NCBI GenBank assembly: GCA_963666825.2
Contig: OY763044.2
Span: 1,612,001 to 1,676,000 of the forward strand
Source of the DNA: Saccharicrinis sp963666825
Lineage (GTDB): Bacteria; Bacteroidota; Bacteroidia; Bacteroidales; Marinilabiliaceae
Length of the DNA stretch: 64,000 nt
Direction of reading: 5' to 3'
The notes under the pieces were generated by a model that saw only the letters and a program-made list of their open reading frames with translations, did no database searches and was not told the DNA's origin. Of this stretch, positions 8,344 through 17,872 are shown one piece after another. Position 1 is the first letter of the stretch. Each line of letters begins with the position of its first letter. Both the position numbers and the translations under genes were made by a program.

Positions 8344-10326
8344 ATGGATAGTACATTCAATATTATAGCATTACATATTTTACCTGATTGCTTTGAAAGT
8401 ATCAGGAAAGTCTTAGATAAAAATGAATGGTATTTTTTCAATCAAAAATATAAGGAGAATAATAATGAATTAGTCTTAAATAGTGACTACTCTGTTCCAA
8501 ATGATTTATTTTCTAAAAATATAAACATACAAGCTATTGTAGGCAAAAACGGAAGTGGTAAAAGCACCGTTATAGAAGTCATGCTTCGATTAATAAATAA
8601 TGTAGGAAACCTATTATTACAAAAGGCAAATACGGATACCAAATTAAGCTACGTTTCCGGTGTTTTTGCAGAACTATATTATGAAAAGAATGGGGGGATT
8701 TTTTCATTAAAATGTGAAGATGATAAAATCTATTATAGACAAAGCTCACAAGACTTGATGTTTAATCAATACCAACAACTGTTTCAATCTTATGAGAATC
8801 CACCATTATCTCTGGAAGAAGCTAAGCCTCATTTAAAACAGCTATTCTTTACAATCGTTAATAATTACTCCTTTCATGCCTACAATGAATTTGATTTTAT
8901 AGATGAAGTAGAATCAAAAATTAAAGATGATATTTGGATTAGAGGTGTATTTCATAAAAATGATGGCTATCTAACACCCTTGGTTTTGAATCCATATCGT
9001 GACTTTGGGGTTATTGATGTTGAACGAGAAAAGAATTTAACCAATAATCGCTTAGCCTTATTGTTTTATGCCTTTAATAAAGAAGGTATTGATTTCGTGC
9101 CAGATTATAAACTTAAATTCTTAACCTTTCGGTTAAATAATAGTCATGTTCAGGATAAATATTCAAAAGTTAAAGTTGAAGATTTGGATTTGGCAAAAGA
9201 ACCCTATAAAATTGAAGTAAGTAAGGATAAAGAGGATGTTTTTAATACTACGTTACGTTGTTATTACCCGAATTACAATATTGATGAAAGACTTGAAGTC
9301 GCTTACAAATATTTAGTATATAAAACGTTTTCAGTTTCAAATAAATATCCCAATTATAAAGATTTAATTAATAAGCACTTTGTTGAATTTAGTCAAGAAT
9401 GTACTGATGAAGATAAAGCCAAGATTAAAGAATTAGTTGACAAAATAAAAAACGATACATCGCATACTTCTTTAAAGGTTAAACAAACTTTAAAATACAT
9501 TGATTTTGTGAGTGATGTATCTCAAGAAACAAGAGATATACCTGTTTTAGATGAAGAATATGTTGATTGGAAGTTTGATTATTACTCACAAGATGATCGA
9601 TTGACACGACTCGATAATATACAAGCTAATTTTCCACCTCCATTTTATAAACCTTATTTTGAACTTAAATCAATAAAAGAAGGATTTGTAAAATTTGAAA
9701 AAATGAGTTCAGGGGAAAGGCAATTCTTGTTCTATATCAGTACAATACTCTATCACCTGAAAAATTTGGATTCTGTTGTAGATGATAAAGAAAGTGTTCA
9801 ATATGAATATGCAAATATTATATTGGAGGAAGTGGAATTATACTTTCATCCAGAGTATCAAAAGCAGTTTATAAGTAAGCTTATAGCATATTTGGAACAA
9901 GCAAGTTTTGAGAATATTAAGTTCTACAATGTCATTATAGTAACTCATTCTCCTTTTATACTATCTGACATACCCGAAGACAATATAATGTTCTTAAAAA
10001 AGGGAAAACAAGAGAATGACAAAATTGATTTAATAACATTCGGTGCTAATATTCATGAATTATTAAGGCATGGTTTCTTTATGAATGGAACTATGGGAGA
10101 CTATGCCAAAAAAAAGATTGAAGATGTTATTAGTTTTTTGGAAAAAATTAAAAATAATCAACCCATTGAAAATCGCGATTTAAAAATTAAGGAACATAAG
10201 GCAATTATTGACTTAATTGGTGAACCTGTTATAAAAAATCATCTTACCCAATATTGGTATGAAGTTTTTGGAGAACCTAGTTATGAGGAACTTTTAGAAA
10301 AAGTAAAAAGATATGAAGCCAATTAG
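8344..10326 (+). CDS. ptuA: Septu-like AAA ATPase (PtuA-like)
   Basis: This 660-aa ABC/SMC-type ATPase has Walker A at residues 67-75 (GKNGSGKST), a signature at 454-459 (MSSGER), Walker B near 490-500 (ILEEVELYFHP) and an H-loop THS at 534-536, with a large insertion in between. An ATPase of this type overlapped by an HNH nuclease gene (14 nt overlap) is the Septu layout (PtuA + PtuB), also found as the effector of some retrons. No reverse transcriptase is seen here. PtuA senses infection and licenses PtuB to cut nucleic acid. At 660 aa it is longer than the usual PtuA, so it may be a distinct AAA-HNH subtype. Confidence 0.65.
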   Translation: MDSTFNIIALHILPDCFESIRKVLDKNEWYFFNQKYKENNNELVLNSDYSVPNDLFSKNINIQAIVGKNGSGKSTVIEVMLRLINNVGNLLLQKANTDTKLSYVSGVFAELYYEKNGGIFSLKCEDDKIYYRQSSQDLMFNQYQQLFQSYENPPLSLEEAKPHLKQLFFTIVNNYSFHAYNEFDFIDEVESKIKDDIWIRGVFHKNDGYLTPLVLNPYRDFGVIDVEREKNLTNNRLALLFYAFNKEGIDFVPDYKLKFLTFRLNNSHVQDKYSKVKVEDLDLAKEPYKIEVSKDKEDVFNTTLRCYYPNYNIDERLEVAYKYLVYKTFSVSNKYPNYKDLINKHFVEFSQECTDEDKAKIKELVDKIKNDTSHTSLKVKQTLKYIDFVSDVSQETRDIPVLDEEYVDWKFDYYSQDDRLTRLDNIQANFPPPFYKPYFELKSIKEGFVKFEKMSSGERQFLFYISTILYHLKNLDSVVDDKESVQYEYANIILEEVELYFHPEYQKQFISKLIAYLEQASFENIKFYNVIIVTHSPFILSDIPEDNIMFLKKGKQENDKIDLITFGANIHELLRHGFFMNGTMGDYAKKKIEDVISFLEKIKNNQPIENRDLKIKEHKAIIDLIGEPVIKNHLTQYWYEVFGEPSYEELLEKVKRYEAN

Positions 10327-11284
10327 AATAGACAATAATCTGTATACTTTTGCTAAGGATTTTTCCTCAAAGTTATATGATGGAAAGACAAAAAAATACA
10401 AAACCAGACAGAGGCAGCTTAATGAACTTAGAACCAAATATTCACACCCTGCTAAAGTAAGAGTTCTAAATCTGATTATTAAGTATTATGCAAATCAGGA
10501 ACTACTTTATTCTAAACCCAACATTCATCAACGACTTGTTAATATAACAGATAAGTATCTTGATGGTCTCTTTTATAATAGAGTTGAAAAGAAACAAACA
10601 GATTTTGGCGAAGAAATAGAAACAGCATTGCGATATGATACCCTTCAAAAAAATGATGCAATAAAAATAGTACAACACCTAAAACTTAATACTTGCCCCT
10701 ATTGTAATGCTTCTCTTACCGTGTCCATTGATAAAAATGATAAGGTCAAACCAAGATTTCAATTAGACCATTTTTTTCCAAAATCGAAATACCCATTCCT
10801 GGCAATATCATTCTTCAACTTAGTTCCTAGCTGTGGTCAGTGCAATCAGAGTAAAAGTAAATCTAGTGTTACAATCGGTCAAGATTTTCACTTATACTCT
10901 GACGAAACTCCTTATGATGCTTTTCAATTTAAGCTAAACAACAAGTCATTAATTGAATATTTGATTAATGGAGGCAATGATTCTCTATCATTTTCTTTTC
11001 AGCCTCGAAATAAGGAACATAAAAAATTTGTAGAAAAGCATGATAAAACTTTTGGAATAAAAGGACTTTATGACACTCAGTTTGATATTATTGAAGAGTT
11101 AGTTTGGAAATCTCAGTATTATACACCATTAAGAATAAACGAGATTGGGAATTTATTAAGACTATCAACTACAAGTATTGCTCGAATGATTACAGGTAAC
11201 TATTCAGAATATGAGAATGTACATAAACGTCCACTAGCAAAGTTCACACAGGATATAGCAAGGGACTTAAAATTGATAAAATAA
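10313..11284 (+). CDS. ptuB: HNH endonuclease (PtuB-like)
   Basis: The HNH core spans residues about 125-185: CPYCN (C128, C131), then LDHFFPKSKYP with the metal-binding D-H pair, an asparagine in SFFNLVPSC, and CGQCNQSKS, the second zinc-binding pair. The remainder is helical. It overlaps the ATPase gene by 14 nt, so it is translationally coupled to it, and the pair fits Septu. In Septu the HNH subunit is held in complex with the ATPase and degrades DNA on activation. At 323 aa it is larger than typical PtuB. The nuclease call is firm; the system name is by context. Confidence 0.7.
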   Translation: MKPIRIDNNLYTFAKDFSSKLYDGKTKKYKTRQRQLNELRTKYSHPAKVRVLNLIIKYYANQELLYSKPNIHQRLVNITDKYLDGLFYNRVEKKQTDFGEEIETALRYDTLQKNDAIKIVQHLKLNTCPYCNASLTVSIDKNDKVKPRFQLDHFFPKSKYPFLAISFFNLVPSCGQCNQSKSKSSVTIGQDFHLYSDETPYDAFQFKLNNKSLIEYLINGGNDSLSFSFQPRNKEHKKFVEKHDKTFGIKGLYDTQFDIIEELVWKSQYYTPLRINEIGNLLRLSTTSIARMITGNYSEYENVHKRPLAKFTQDIARDLKLIK

Positions 11285-11328
11285 GTAAGAGCGTATATTA
11301 TAGAAGAATAATTAGAACACGTTAGTTA

Positions 11329-14300
11329 ATGCAGAAAATACTAAAAAAATATTGCCAGCATCAGAATGGTCTTTTCGTTTTTCCATTGCCAACAGGAATC
11401 GGAAAAACGTACCACGTTTTAGAGTATATTTTAAAGAACTATAAAGAAAACCGTAAGATTTTCTTCATAACTAACTTAAAAAAGAACCTTCCTATACTGG
11501 AATTGAAAGCCAAGTTTGAAGCTGCGGATAAAGGGAAAGACTTTGAAAAGCATGTTATCGCTTTAGATTCCAATGCTGATACAATAATTGGAACATTGCT
11601 AAATACATATTGCCCGCACTTTATTACTGATATGCCTGAATATAAAGCTTTGCACAATAGCATTACTTTAGTTCAAGGATTTGATGAGCAAAAAAACAAA
11701 GATGCGTTTACCAAGCAATTAATTGAGAAAGCCAAGGATGACATTCGTAAAACTCATGAACCTAAGTTTCGAAGGGCTATAACTGATTGGTTGAATGATG
11801 AGTTTAAAAAAGCCATCAAAACTGATTTAACGGAATCGAAAAAAATTACTTACATACAAAAAAATCATCCCTGGCTAATTGAGCTTTACCCTCCGATTTT
11901 ATCTTCAAAAAAGCGTATTTTTTTCTTGAGCGTAGATAAGTTCTTTTTAAAGAACACTACAATCGTAAGACCTTCATACTATTTTTGGGATGATAAAATT
12001 ACGGAAGATGCAATTGTATTCATTGATGAATTTGATGCCACAAAATCGCATATCCTAAATCAAATAATAGAAAATGGTTATTCTAAAAAGGTTGATTTAA
12101 TTGGTCTGTTTACGCATTTGTATTCAAGTTTATCAACATTACAAGTTCCAACTGATATTGTCAGAGAGTCAAATGATAGAATTAAGCTAAGAGAAGCCAA
12201 AAAAAATGTACCCAAAATATCTGATATATTCAATTCCTTTACTGAAAAGGTAAATAAAATCAATGACCGTTTTAATATTACCGTACCTTTTAAAACGGTT
12301 AATCCTGATAGAGTTAGGAGCTTTCTGTTTCAGGATGATGAGTTTCATACAATTTTAAGTGAAGGAAAGAATTACGCACGGCTATCTTTCTCTGACGAAC
12401 GGATGATTAATGAAATTCATTTTCAAAAAGAACCAATTGAGGAAAATGGAAACGTCTTAGGGTTAATCAACCAATTGAAAGGATTCCTTTACTATTTCCG
12501 AAAAGGAATATTTTTTATTGCATCCAACTATCAGCAATTAAAAAAACAACAAAGTCCGAATAATGACGAATTTCCAATTGAAAGTGCGTTACACACAACA
12601 TTAGACTTGTTTAATCTGCCGGATGAATGGAGAAATTACCTTATTGATTCCATACTTAGTAATGATGGTAACTTTTCAAAAACAGATAGCCAGGAAGAAA
12701 TTGCAGATTTAAACTTCTACATGAATGGTTTTAGATATTATGATTTCTTCGATAGTGACGACCATGATATAAGGTCTAAAATTTTCCAGTACCAATATGA
12801 AAATACTCCGGAAAAATTTCTTTTAAACATTGCAAATAAAGCTAATGTAATAGCTATTTCAGCTACTGCCGATAGTCAAACAGTAGTTGGAAATTATGAC
12901 TTAAACTTCCTGAGAAAACGATTGGGTGTTAAGTATCGTCAATTAGAAAGTGAAGAACTTAAAAATATTGAATATCAATTCAATTCTAATACTAAAGGAT
13001 ACAGCCAGGTTCAAATTAATGTCGATTTTATTGGTGTGAAAAATCAAGAAACAGAGCTTCTGGATATTTTCAATCAAGAAACGGAATTAGCAAATTACTA
13101 TTTAAACGAAATAAAAAAAGGTAGTACCAAAAAACATGTTATAGACAGGTATATTAGGTACTTCAAAGCTTTTAAAGAGTTTGTTGTTAATGAACACATA
13201 AAATCCTTCTTGGCATTAGGCATGGCTCTACCTGATAACAAGAAAAAGGACTTTAGAATAGATTTGTTTGAAGAGTATGCAACACACATAATTGAACTAT
13301 TTGGCAATAAAGAAGATTACAAAGAAGGTGATGCCTCAAATGCTATTTTCGTTGTAGATAGTACAGACTTTGACAGCAAAAAGACTCATATACAATCTAC
13401 CTTAACCAATGGCTTTAAGCTTTTCGTTATTTCTACATACAGAACTGTTGGGGCTGGTCAGAACCTTCAATATCCGGCACCTAAAGGCATTGACCTTGTA
13501 AGGATTAATGATTTTGATAATAAAGAAAACGAAAAGGACTTTGATGCCATTTATGTGGATAAACCAACATACCTGATTGTTAATGTAAATAATCAGAAAG
13601 TTAAAGAAACAGAGGTCGTTGAACGTATCTTTCAATTGGAATCACTCGCTCAAAAAGGACAGGTAAGTAATCTGCAATTGAAACATGAAATAAAAAAGGG
13701 ATTTACAAAATTATCAGGTGCTGAATATAAAGCTCATGGCTTTTTCGATAAAGCTGAGAATAACCTCTATAGCCTTCCTGATGTATCAAATAACGCAACC
13801 CGAATTTTGAACCAGGCTATTGGTAGAATGGCTAGATGTAATCAAAAGAACTCTTTCATTCACATATATAGTAGCGATGAGAATATTCAATATCTGCAAA
13901 AAAGCTATTTGCACAACAAGCTTCTAACAAAAGAGTTTGAGGAACTTGTTAAGAAAGCCAGCAATGGGTTAAATGAAACTGATTACACCGCAGAATTAAA
14001 AGGAATAGGTGAATACAATAATCAAAGAGCTTACAATCATATTCACCAACAATTAAGATACCTTTTTAATGAGCAACGCAAAGAACGATGGGCGCAGCTT
14101 AGACGTTTTGTATTAACCCATCCTACTTTTAATGAAACGGATGCTGTTCCGGCAAAGTTGAAAGACTATTATGTGGAGTTGCCAAGCGATTATAAGTATA
14201 TCAACTACACTCAGGAACAGGACTACAAACATGCAGATATTGTATTTACAAATGACGATAATGCAAATATCTCTCCTGCCAATTGTCACCTCCCAACTTT

Positions 14301-14784
14301 CTTAAAGAATACCGAAATAATGGAGTTATTCTATAAAGAAGGTTTTGCTACTGATTTCAAAAAAGGACAATACATTTTGACACCTGTGTTGTACAATAAT
14401 ATTTACAAAGGTGCTTTAGGAGAAGCAATTGGATGGCATTTAATTCAACGGTATTGTTTAAATGCCAAACTTGAAAGCCTTAATGGTGATGAAGTGGAAC
14501 AGTTTGATGCTAAGACAAGCAATGGTGTATATATCGACTTCAAACTTTGGAACGATGCTTTTGAAAGGGAAAACCGTGATGAGATATTAGAGCATATCAA
14601 CAATAAGATGCAAAAAACAGAAGCTAAGAAAGTTCTTATTATAAATATTGCATCGAGTAAGAAACCTGTGTTCAGGCAATCTATTGACGAGAGAATTATT
14701 GAGATTCCAGCAATATTTGATTTGGAATCTAGTCAGCCGATTTTAGAGGCGTTTAACTTCATTAACAAGGTAATAAATGCATAA
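11329..14784 (+). CDS. Superfamily 2 helicase fused to a PD-(D/E)XK-like nuclease domain
   Basis: This 1151-aa protein has helicase motif I PTGIGKT (21-27), motif II as DEFD (233-236) in IVFIDEFDATKSH, motif III AISATA (about 510), and motif VI QAIGRMARCNQ (about 830). The C-terminal 150 residues carry E1032 (GEAIGW) and, after QFDAKTSNG, the D1070-F-K1072 signature of a PD-(D/E)XK nuclease. The next gene overlaps by 8 nt, so the two proteins are likely one system. The helicase-plus-REase content and the partner's pattern recall the pPIWI_RE systems (helicase, REase, PIWI-like protein), here with helicase and nuclease fused. Helicase and nuclease-like domains are visible; the system identity is inference. 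Confidence 0.6.
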   Translation: MQKILKKYCQHQNGLFVFPLPTGIGKTYHVLEYILKNYKENRKIFFITNLKKNLPILELKAKFEAADKGKDFEKHVIALDSNADTIIGTLLNTYCPHFITDMPEYKALHNSITLVQGFDEQKNKDAFTKQLIEKAKDDIRKTHEPKFRRAITDWLNDEFKKAIKTDLTESKKITYIQKNHPWLIELYPPILSSKKRIFFLSVDKFFLKNTTIVRPSYYFWDDKITEDAIVFIDEFDATKSHILNQIIENGYSKKVDLIGLFTHLYSSLSTLQVPTDIVRESNDRIKLREAKKNVPKISDIFNSFTEKVNKINDRFNITVPFKTVNPDRVRSFLFQDDEFHTILSEGKNYARLSFSDERMINEIHFQKEPIEENGNVLGLINQLKGFLYYFRKGIFFIASNYQQLKKQQSPNNDEFPIESALHTTLDLFNLPDEWRNYLIDSILSNDGNFSKTDSQEEIADLNFYMNGFRYYDFFDSDDHDIRSKIFQYQYENTPEKFLLNIANKANVIAISATADSQTVVGNYDLNFLRKRLGVKYRQLESEELKNIEYQFNSNTKGYSQVQINVDFIGVKNQETELLDIFNQETELANYYLNEIKKGSTKKHVIDRYIRYFKAFKEFVVNEHIKSFLALGMALPDNKKKDFRIDLFEEYATHIIELFGNKEDYKEGDASNAIFVVDSTDFDSKKTHIQSTLTNGFKLFVISTYRTVGAGQNLQYPAPKGIDLVRINDFDNKENEKDFDAIYVDKPTYLIVNVNNQKVKETEVVERIFQLESLAQKGQVSNLQLKHEIKKGFTKLSGAEYKAHGFFDKAENNLYSLPDVSNNATRILNQAIGRMARCNQKNSFIHIYSSDENIQYLQKSYLHNKLLTKEFEELVKKASNGLNETDYTAELKGIGEYNNQRAYNHIHQQLRYLFNEQRKERWAQLRRFVLTHPTFNETDAVPAKLKDYYVELPSDYKYINYTQEQDYKHADIVFTNDDNANISPANCHLPTFLKNTEIMELFYKEGFATDFKKGQYILTPVLYNNIYKGALGEAIGWHLIQRYCLNAKLESLNGDEVEQFDAKTSNGVYIDFKLWNDAFERENRDEILEHINNKMQKTEAKKVLIINIASSKKPVFRQSIDERIIEIPAIFDLESSQPILEAFNFINKVINA

Positions 14785-16909
14785 AGTTGATACGAATAAA
14801 ATAAAGGTCAAATTTCATTTTGATGCAATAAATAGCTCGTTTAGTTTCATCAAAATAAAATCGAGTGAGAAAAGATATTGGAACGCTCTGTATTTAGATG
14901 CCCTTGTCAAACAACCAGTCGTTAAATCAATAGTTCATGAAAACGAACCTTCGTTTTATACGATGATGAATGTAACTGAGGATGAAGCTGTGAATATTGT
15001 GGAACAGATTATTAGTGAGCATGATTCATTAAGTGCAGAGATTATCTATCCTGAAAGGATTGAGCCACATTACCTGGCTCAACTTTTAATCAATAGCCTT
15101 ACAAGCAACAAATCAAAGTTATTCAGCTTCAATAACCTCTCAGGTAAATTTTATTATTCACATCCAAGCTGGTTTAAGAAAAAAGGAAATACCATTTGGC
15201 AAATACCAACTCTTCAGTTCAAGGTAACAAAGGACTTTATATTAAAAGATTCAGTTGCAACCTTCACATCTATTACCAACAGAAAATGGATGGATATTAA
15301 AGAGAAAGTATTTCACGAATTGCCTCGCTATTATTTCAATAGTACAAACTACTCTTTAAAACGGAAACTCCCTGATGAAAATCAAAAAGATGAAGATGTA
15401 TTTATAATGCGACAGGTTAAAGGAGCTAAAAAAAATATTATTCCTTTAATTGATTTTAAGTCTTGGGATAAATTTCTTAGTTCAAAAGCCGGAGCATGGC
15501 ATTACTTATTATCAAAAATATCAACTGATTTAAAAGATTATATTGATATTCAATTTGATTCATGGACGAATGCCCAATGGCTTGAATTTAAACAGACTAA
15601 TTCAGCCTTTAAAGAAGAAAGGATAAGCCAATTATTTCAGGAAAAAAGAATTTTTTTAGTTGATGAAGTTTTGAATAATGATTCCAGCAATTTTAGCAAA
15701 AGGTTTAGTACTTATCTTAAAGAACAATTACAAATAACTATAAAAACAAAAGGTAATCCAAAAGAAGGTGAATTGTGTATCAGGCTGATTAACAATAAAG
15801 ATAATCAGGATGGAGACGTTGACCAATATCTAGCGGTAGGCAAATTGTTTTCTAAAAAAATTGCAACGCACCATATTACACTTCAGGACTTTTCCAATCA
15901 ATTTGAATTTTATTTACAAAAGGAAATAAATGAGCATGATGAGAAAACCCAAAAAAGGCTGCAAAAAAAGAATAACACAACCCTTGCAACAATAAAGAAT
16001 ATTCTCAAAGAAATTGTAATTAAGGATGATATTTTAAATAACAGAATTTCAATTACAGACTGGAAGTCTCATGGCTATGAAAATGATTGGATTTTCGGAT
16101 GGAAAGATGATACAAAAGATGTTGAACAGATAGGTTTTCTGAAGATTTCCCCTGATGGAAATCTTCAATTCGATGTTTTGGATTTAAGCGACCTTTTTGT
16201 TGCATCTCAATACGAGCAGTATAAAAAGTATTTTGAACCTCCATACTCAAATGGAAACTTCACTCCGGAAGGTTTAATAAAATCAAAAGATGGATTCATT
16301 AACCTTATTGGTTTAACTAACAGTAGAGCTATTCCTGCATTTAAAAAGGTTGGTAATGCTTTGGATAAAGAGACAGAAGATTTCGAGCTTAATAAAGAGG
16401 AGTTGATTCAAATACTTAACGAGTGGAAGAAAAACGAACCTGAATCAAGCACAGTACTTGATGATATTATTAATCAATTAAACTTATTAGCTGAACAGGT
16501 TATTAATCGTGACGCAGCTCTAGGTTTGAAATTCAGCAAACCAAATCTTGCAAAAGAACTTCTCAATGAGGTTTTACTTGAGGAAAAAGGGATTATTCTA
16601 AGGAATTTTCTGCGAGGTAAAGAAAAGAAATACGAGCTTTTTAGTTCCAATATTGATATTGTCCATAGAACAAATAGCGAAGGTGTTGAATACTTTGTAG
16701 GTGATAAAAGCAAAGGAATAAAAGCATCCTTTAATAATTATTGTAACATCAGAAAAGCTTTACCAATTGAAGGCTCTCCTGTGCTTTTTAATGAGCTAAT
16801 TGAAACTATGAACGTTGACTTTGTAAAGCATGAGGGTTTAACTGTTCTACCTTTCCCATTTAAGTATATCAGAGAATATCTTAAAATCAATAAGTTATTG
16901 AATCAATAA
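14777..16909 (+). CDS. Unknown protein coupled to the helicase-nuclease (possible PIWI-like)
   Basis: I recognise no family with certainty in this 710-aa protein. Predicted beta-rich segments fill residues 1-250. A stretch near 195-235 reads as a LPRYYF segment, a FIMRQVKGAKKNIIPLIDF segment and a KFLSSK segment, a pattern I associate with the N-terminal part of PIWI-module proteins. Near 335-375 LCIRLINNK followed by ATHHITLQDF resembles a MID/PIWI core strand. A C-terminal region (about 640-700, YFVGDKSKG) is well structured. No aspartate tetrad is evident, so it may be a nucleic-acid-binding rather than slicing protein. It shares 8 nt with the helicase gene and sits 42 nt before the WYL regulator. 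Confidence 0.4.
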   Translation: MHKVDTNKIKVKFHFDAINSSFSFIKIKSSEKRYWNALYLDALVKQPVVKSIVHENEPSFYTMMNVTEDEAVNIVEQIISEHDSLSAEIIYPERIEPHYLAQLLINSLTSNKSKLFSFNNLSGKFYYSHPSWFKKKGNTIWQIPTLQFKVTKDFILKDSVATFTSITNRKWMDIKEKVFHELPRYYFNSTNYSLKRKLPDENQKDEDVFIMRQVKGAKKNIIPLIDFKSWDKFLSSKAGAWHYLLSKISTDLKDYIDIQFDSWTNAQWLEFKQTNSAFKEERISQLFQEKRIFLVDEVLNNDSSNFSKRFSTYLKEQLQITIKTKGNPKEGELCIRLINNKDNQDGDVDQYLAVGKLFSKKIATHHITLQDFSNQFEFYLQKEINEHDEKTQKRLQKKNNTTLATIKNILKEIVIKDDILNNRISITDWKSHGYENDWIFGWKDDTKDVEQIGFLKISPDGNLQFDVLDLSDLFVASQYEQYKKYFEPPYSNGNFTPEGLIKSKDGFINLIGLTNSRAIPAFKKVGNALDKETEDFELNKEELIQILNEWKKNEPESSTVLDDIINQLNLLAEQVINRDAALGLKFSKPNLAKELLNEVLLEEKGIILRNFLRGKEKKYELFSSNIDIVHRTNSEGVEYFVGDKSKGIKASFNNYCNIRKALPIEGSPVLFNELIETMNVDFVKHEGLTVLPFPFKYIREYLKINKLLNQ

Positions 16910-16951
16910 GCAACGGTCTAAAATCAACAAGGGTAATATAAAGAACTATAT

Positions 16952-17851
16952 ATGGCAGAACAAGCGAAGTTTCAGAAAATGTTGGAGATTCTTTTAATGC
17001 TTGATTGTAAGTATGGCAGAACCATTCAGGAAATATCCGAACGCTTTGATGTTTCTCCAAGAACTGTATATCGTTATTTCGATACATTTAAGCAAGTTGG
17101 TTTCGTGATTGAAAACAAAAACGGCTTCTTTAACATCAATAAAGAAGAATCATCTGCAAAGGACATAAGTCAGTTACTTCATTTTACAGAAGAAGAAGCG
17201 TTTATTTTAGGTAAGGCTATTCATGCTATCGAAGATGGTTCGGAATTAAAGGATAAGCTTGCAAAGAAGCTATATAGTCTCTATGATTTTGACCGGGTTA
17301 TTCATGCCATATCAAAAAAAGAAAAAACCGATAATATTTTTAATATCATTCAGGCAATTAAACAACAAAAACAGGTTGTTTTAAAAGAATATAAGTCTGG
17401 TCATAGCAACAATATCCGCGACAGGTTGGTTGAACCTATTGACTTTACTGTGAATTACATGGGTGTTTGGTGCTATGATACCGAAGACCAAAGCAACAAA
17501 ATTTTTAAAACAGCACGAATTAAAGAAGTGGTTTTAACTGATAATTGTTGGGAATACAAACCAAAACATCATAAAGGCATAACCGACATTTTTAGGATGC
17601 AAAGCTTTGAGCCAATTGCTATACAATTAAAATTATCAATGCTGGCTTATAACCTACTTGTTGAAGAATTTCCTTTAAGTGAAAAGTATATCAAAGAATC
17701 TGATGACCACAAATACATACTCAAAACTGATGTAGGTAACTTCATTGGCGTTGGTCGGTTTGTATTGGGATTACCCGATGAAATCGAAGTAATATATCCA
17801 CAAGCATTTAAGGATTATTTAAACTCGAAAATTTCCAAGCTATCTTTTTAA
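16952..17851 (+). CDS. WYL-domain transcriptional regulator
   Basis: Residues about 8-60 form a winged helix-turn-helix (TIQEISERFDVSPRTVYRYF), and residues about 120-215 the WYL domain (RLVEPIDFTVNYMGVWCYD), followed by a C-terminal WCX-type extension. WYL proteins bind small or nucleic-acid ligands and often control defence operons, usually as repressors. It lies inside the run of defence genes, 42 nt after the 710-aa gene and about 20 nt before the REase-STAND gene, so it may regulate the whole run, including the TGACA cluster at 1784-1831. That link is untested. The start at ATG 16952 precedes the HTH by a normal length. Confidence 0.85.
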   Translation: MAEQAKFQKMLEILLMLDCKYGRTIQEISERFDVSPRTVYRYFDTFKQVGFVIENKNGFFNINKEESSAKDISQLLHFTEEEAFILGKAIHAIEDGSELKDKLAKKLYSLYDFDRVIHAISKKEKTDNIFNIIQAIKQQKQVVLKEYKSGHSNNIRDRLVEPIDFTVNYMGVWCYDTEDQSNKIFKTARIKEVVLTDNCWEYKPKHHKGITDIFRMQSFEPIAIQLKLSMLAYNLLVEEFPLSEKYIKESDDHKYILKTDVGNFIGVGRFVLGLPDEIEVIYPQAFKDYLNSKISKLSF

Positions 17852-17872
17852 AAATAAAAAAATAAATAATTG

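Noticed and set aside
8344..11284. Retron with Septu effector
   Set aside because: The AAA/HNH pair could be a retron effector, but no reverse transcriptase or msr/msd-like RNA region lies next to it.
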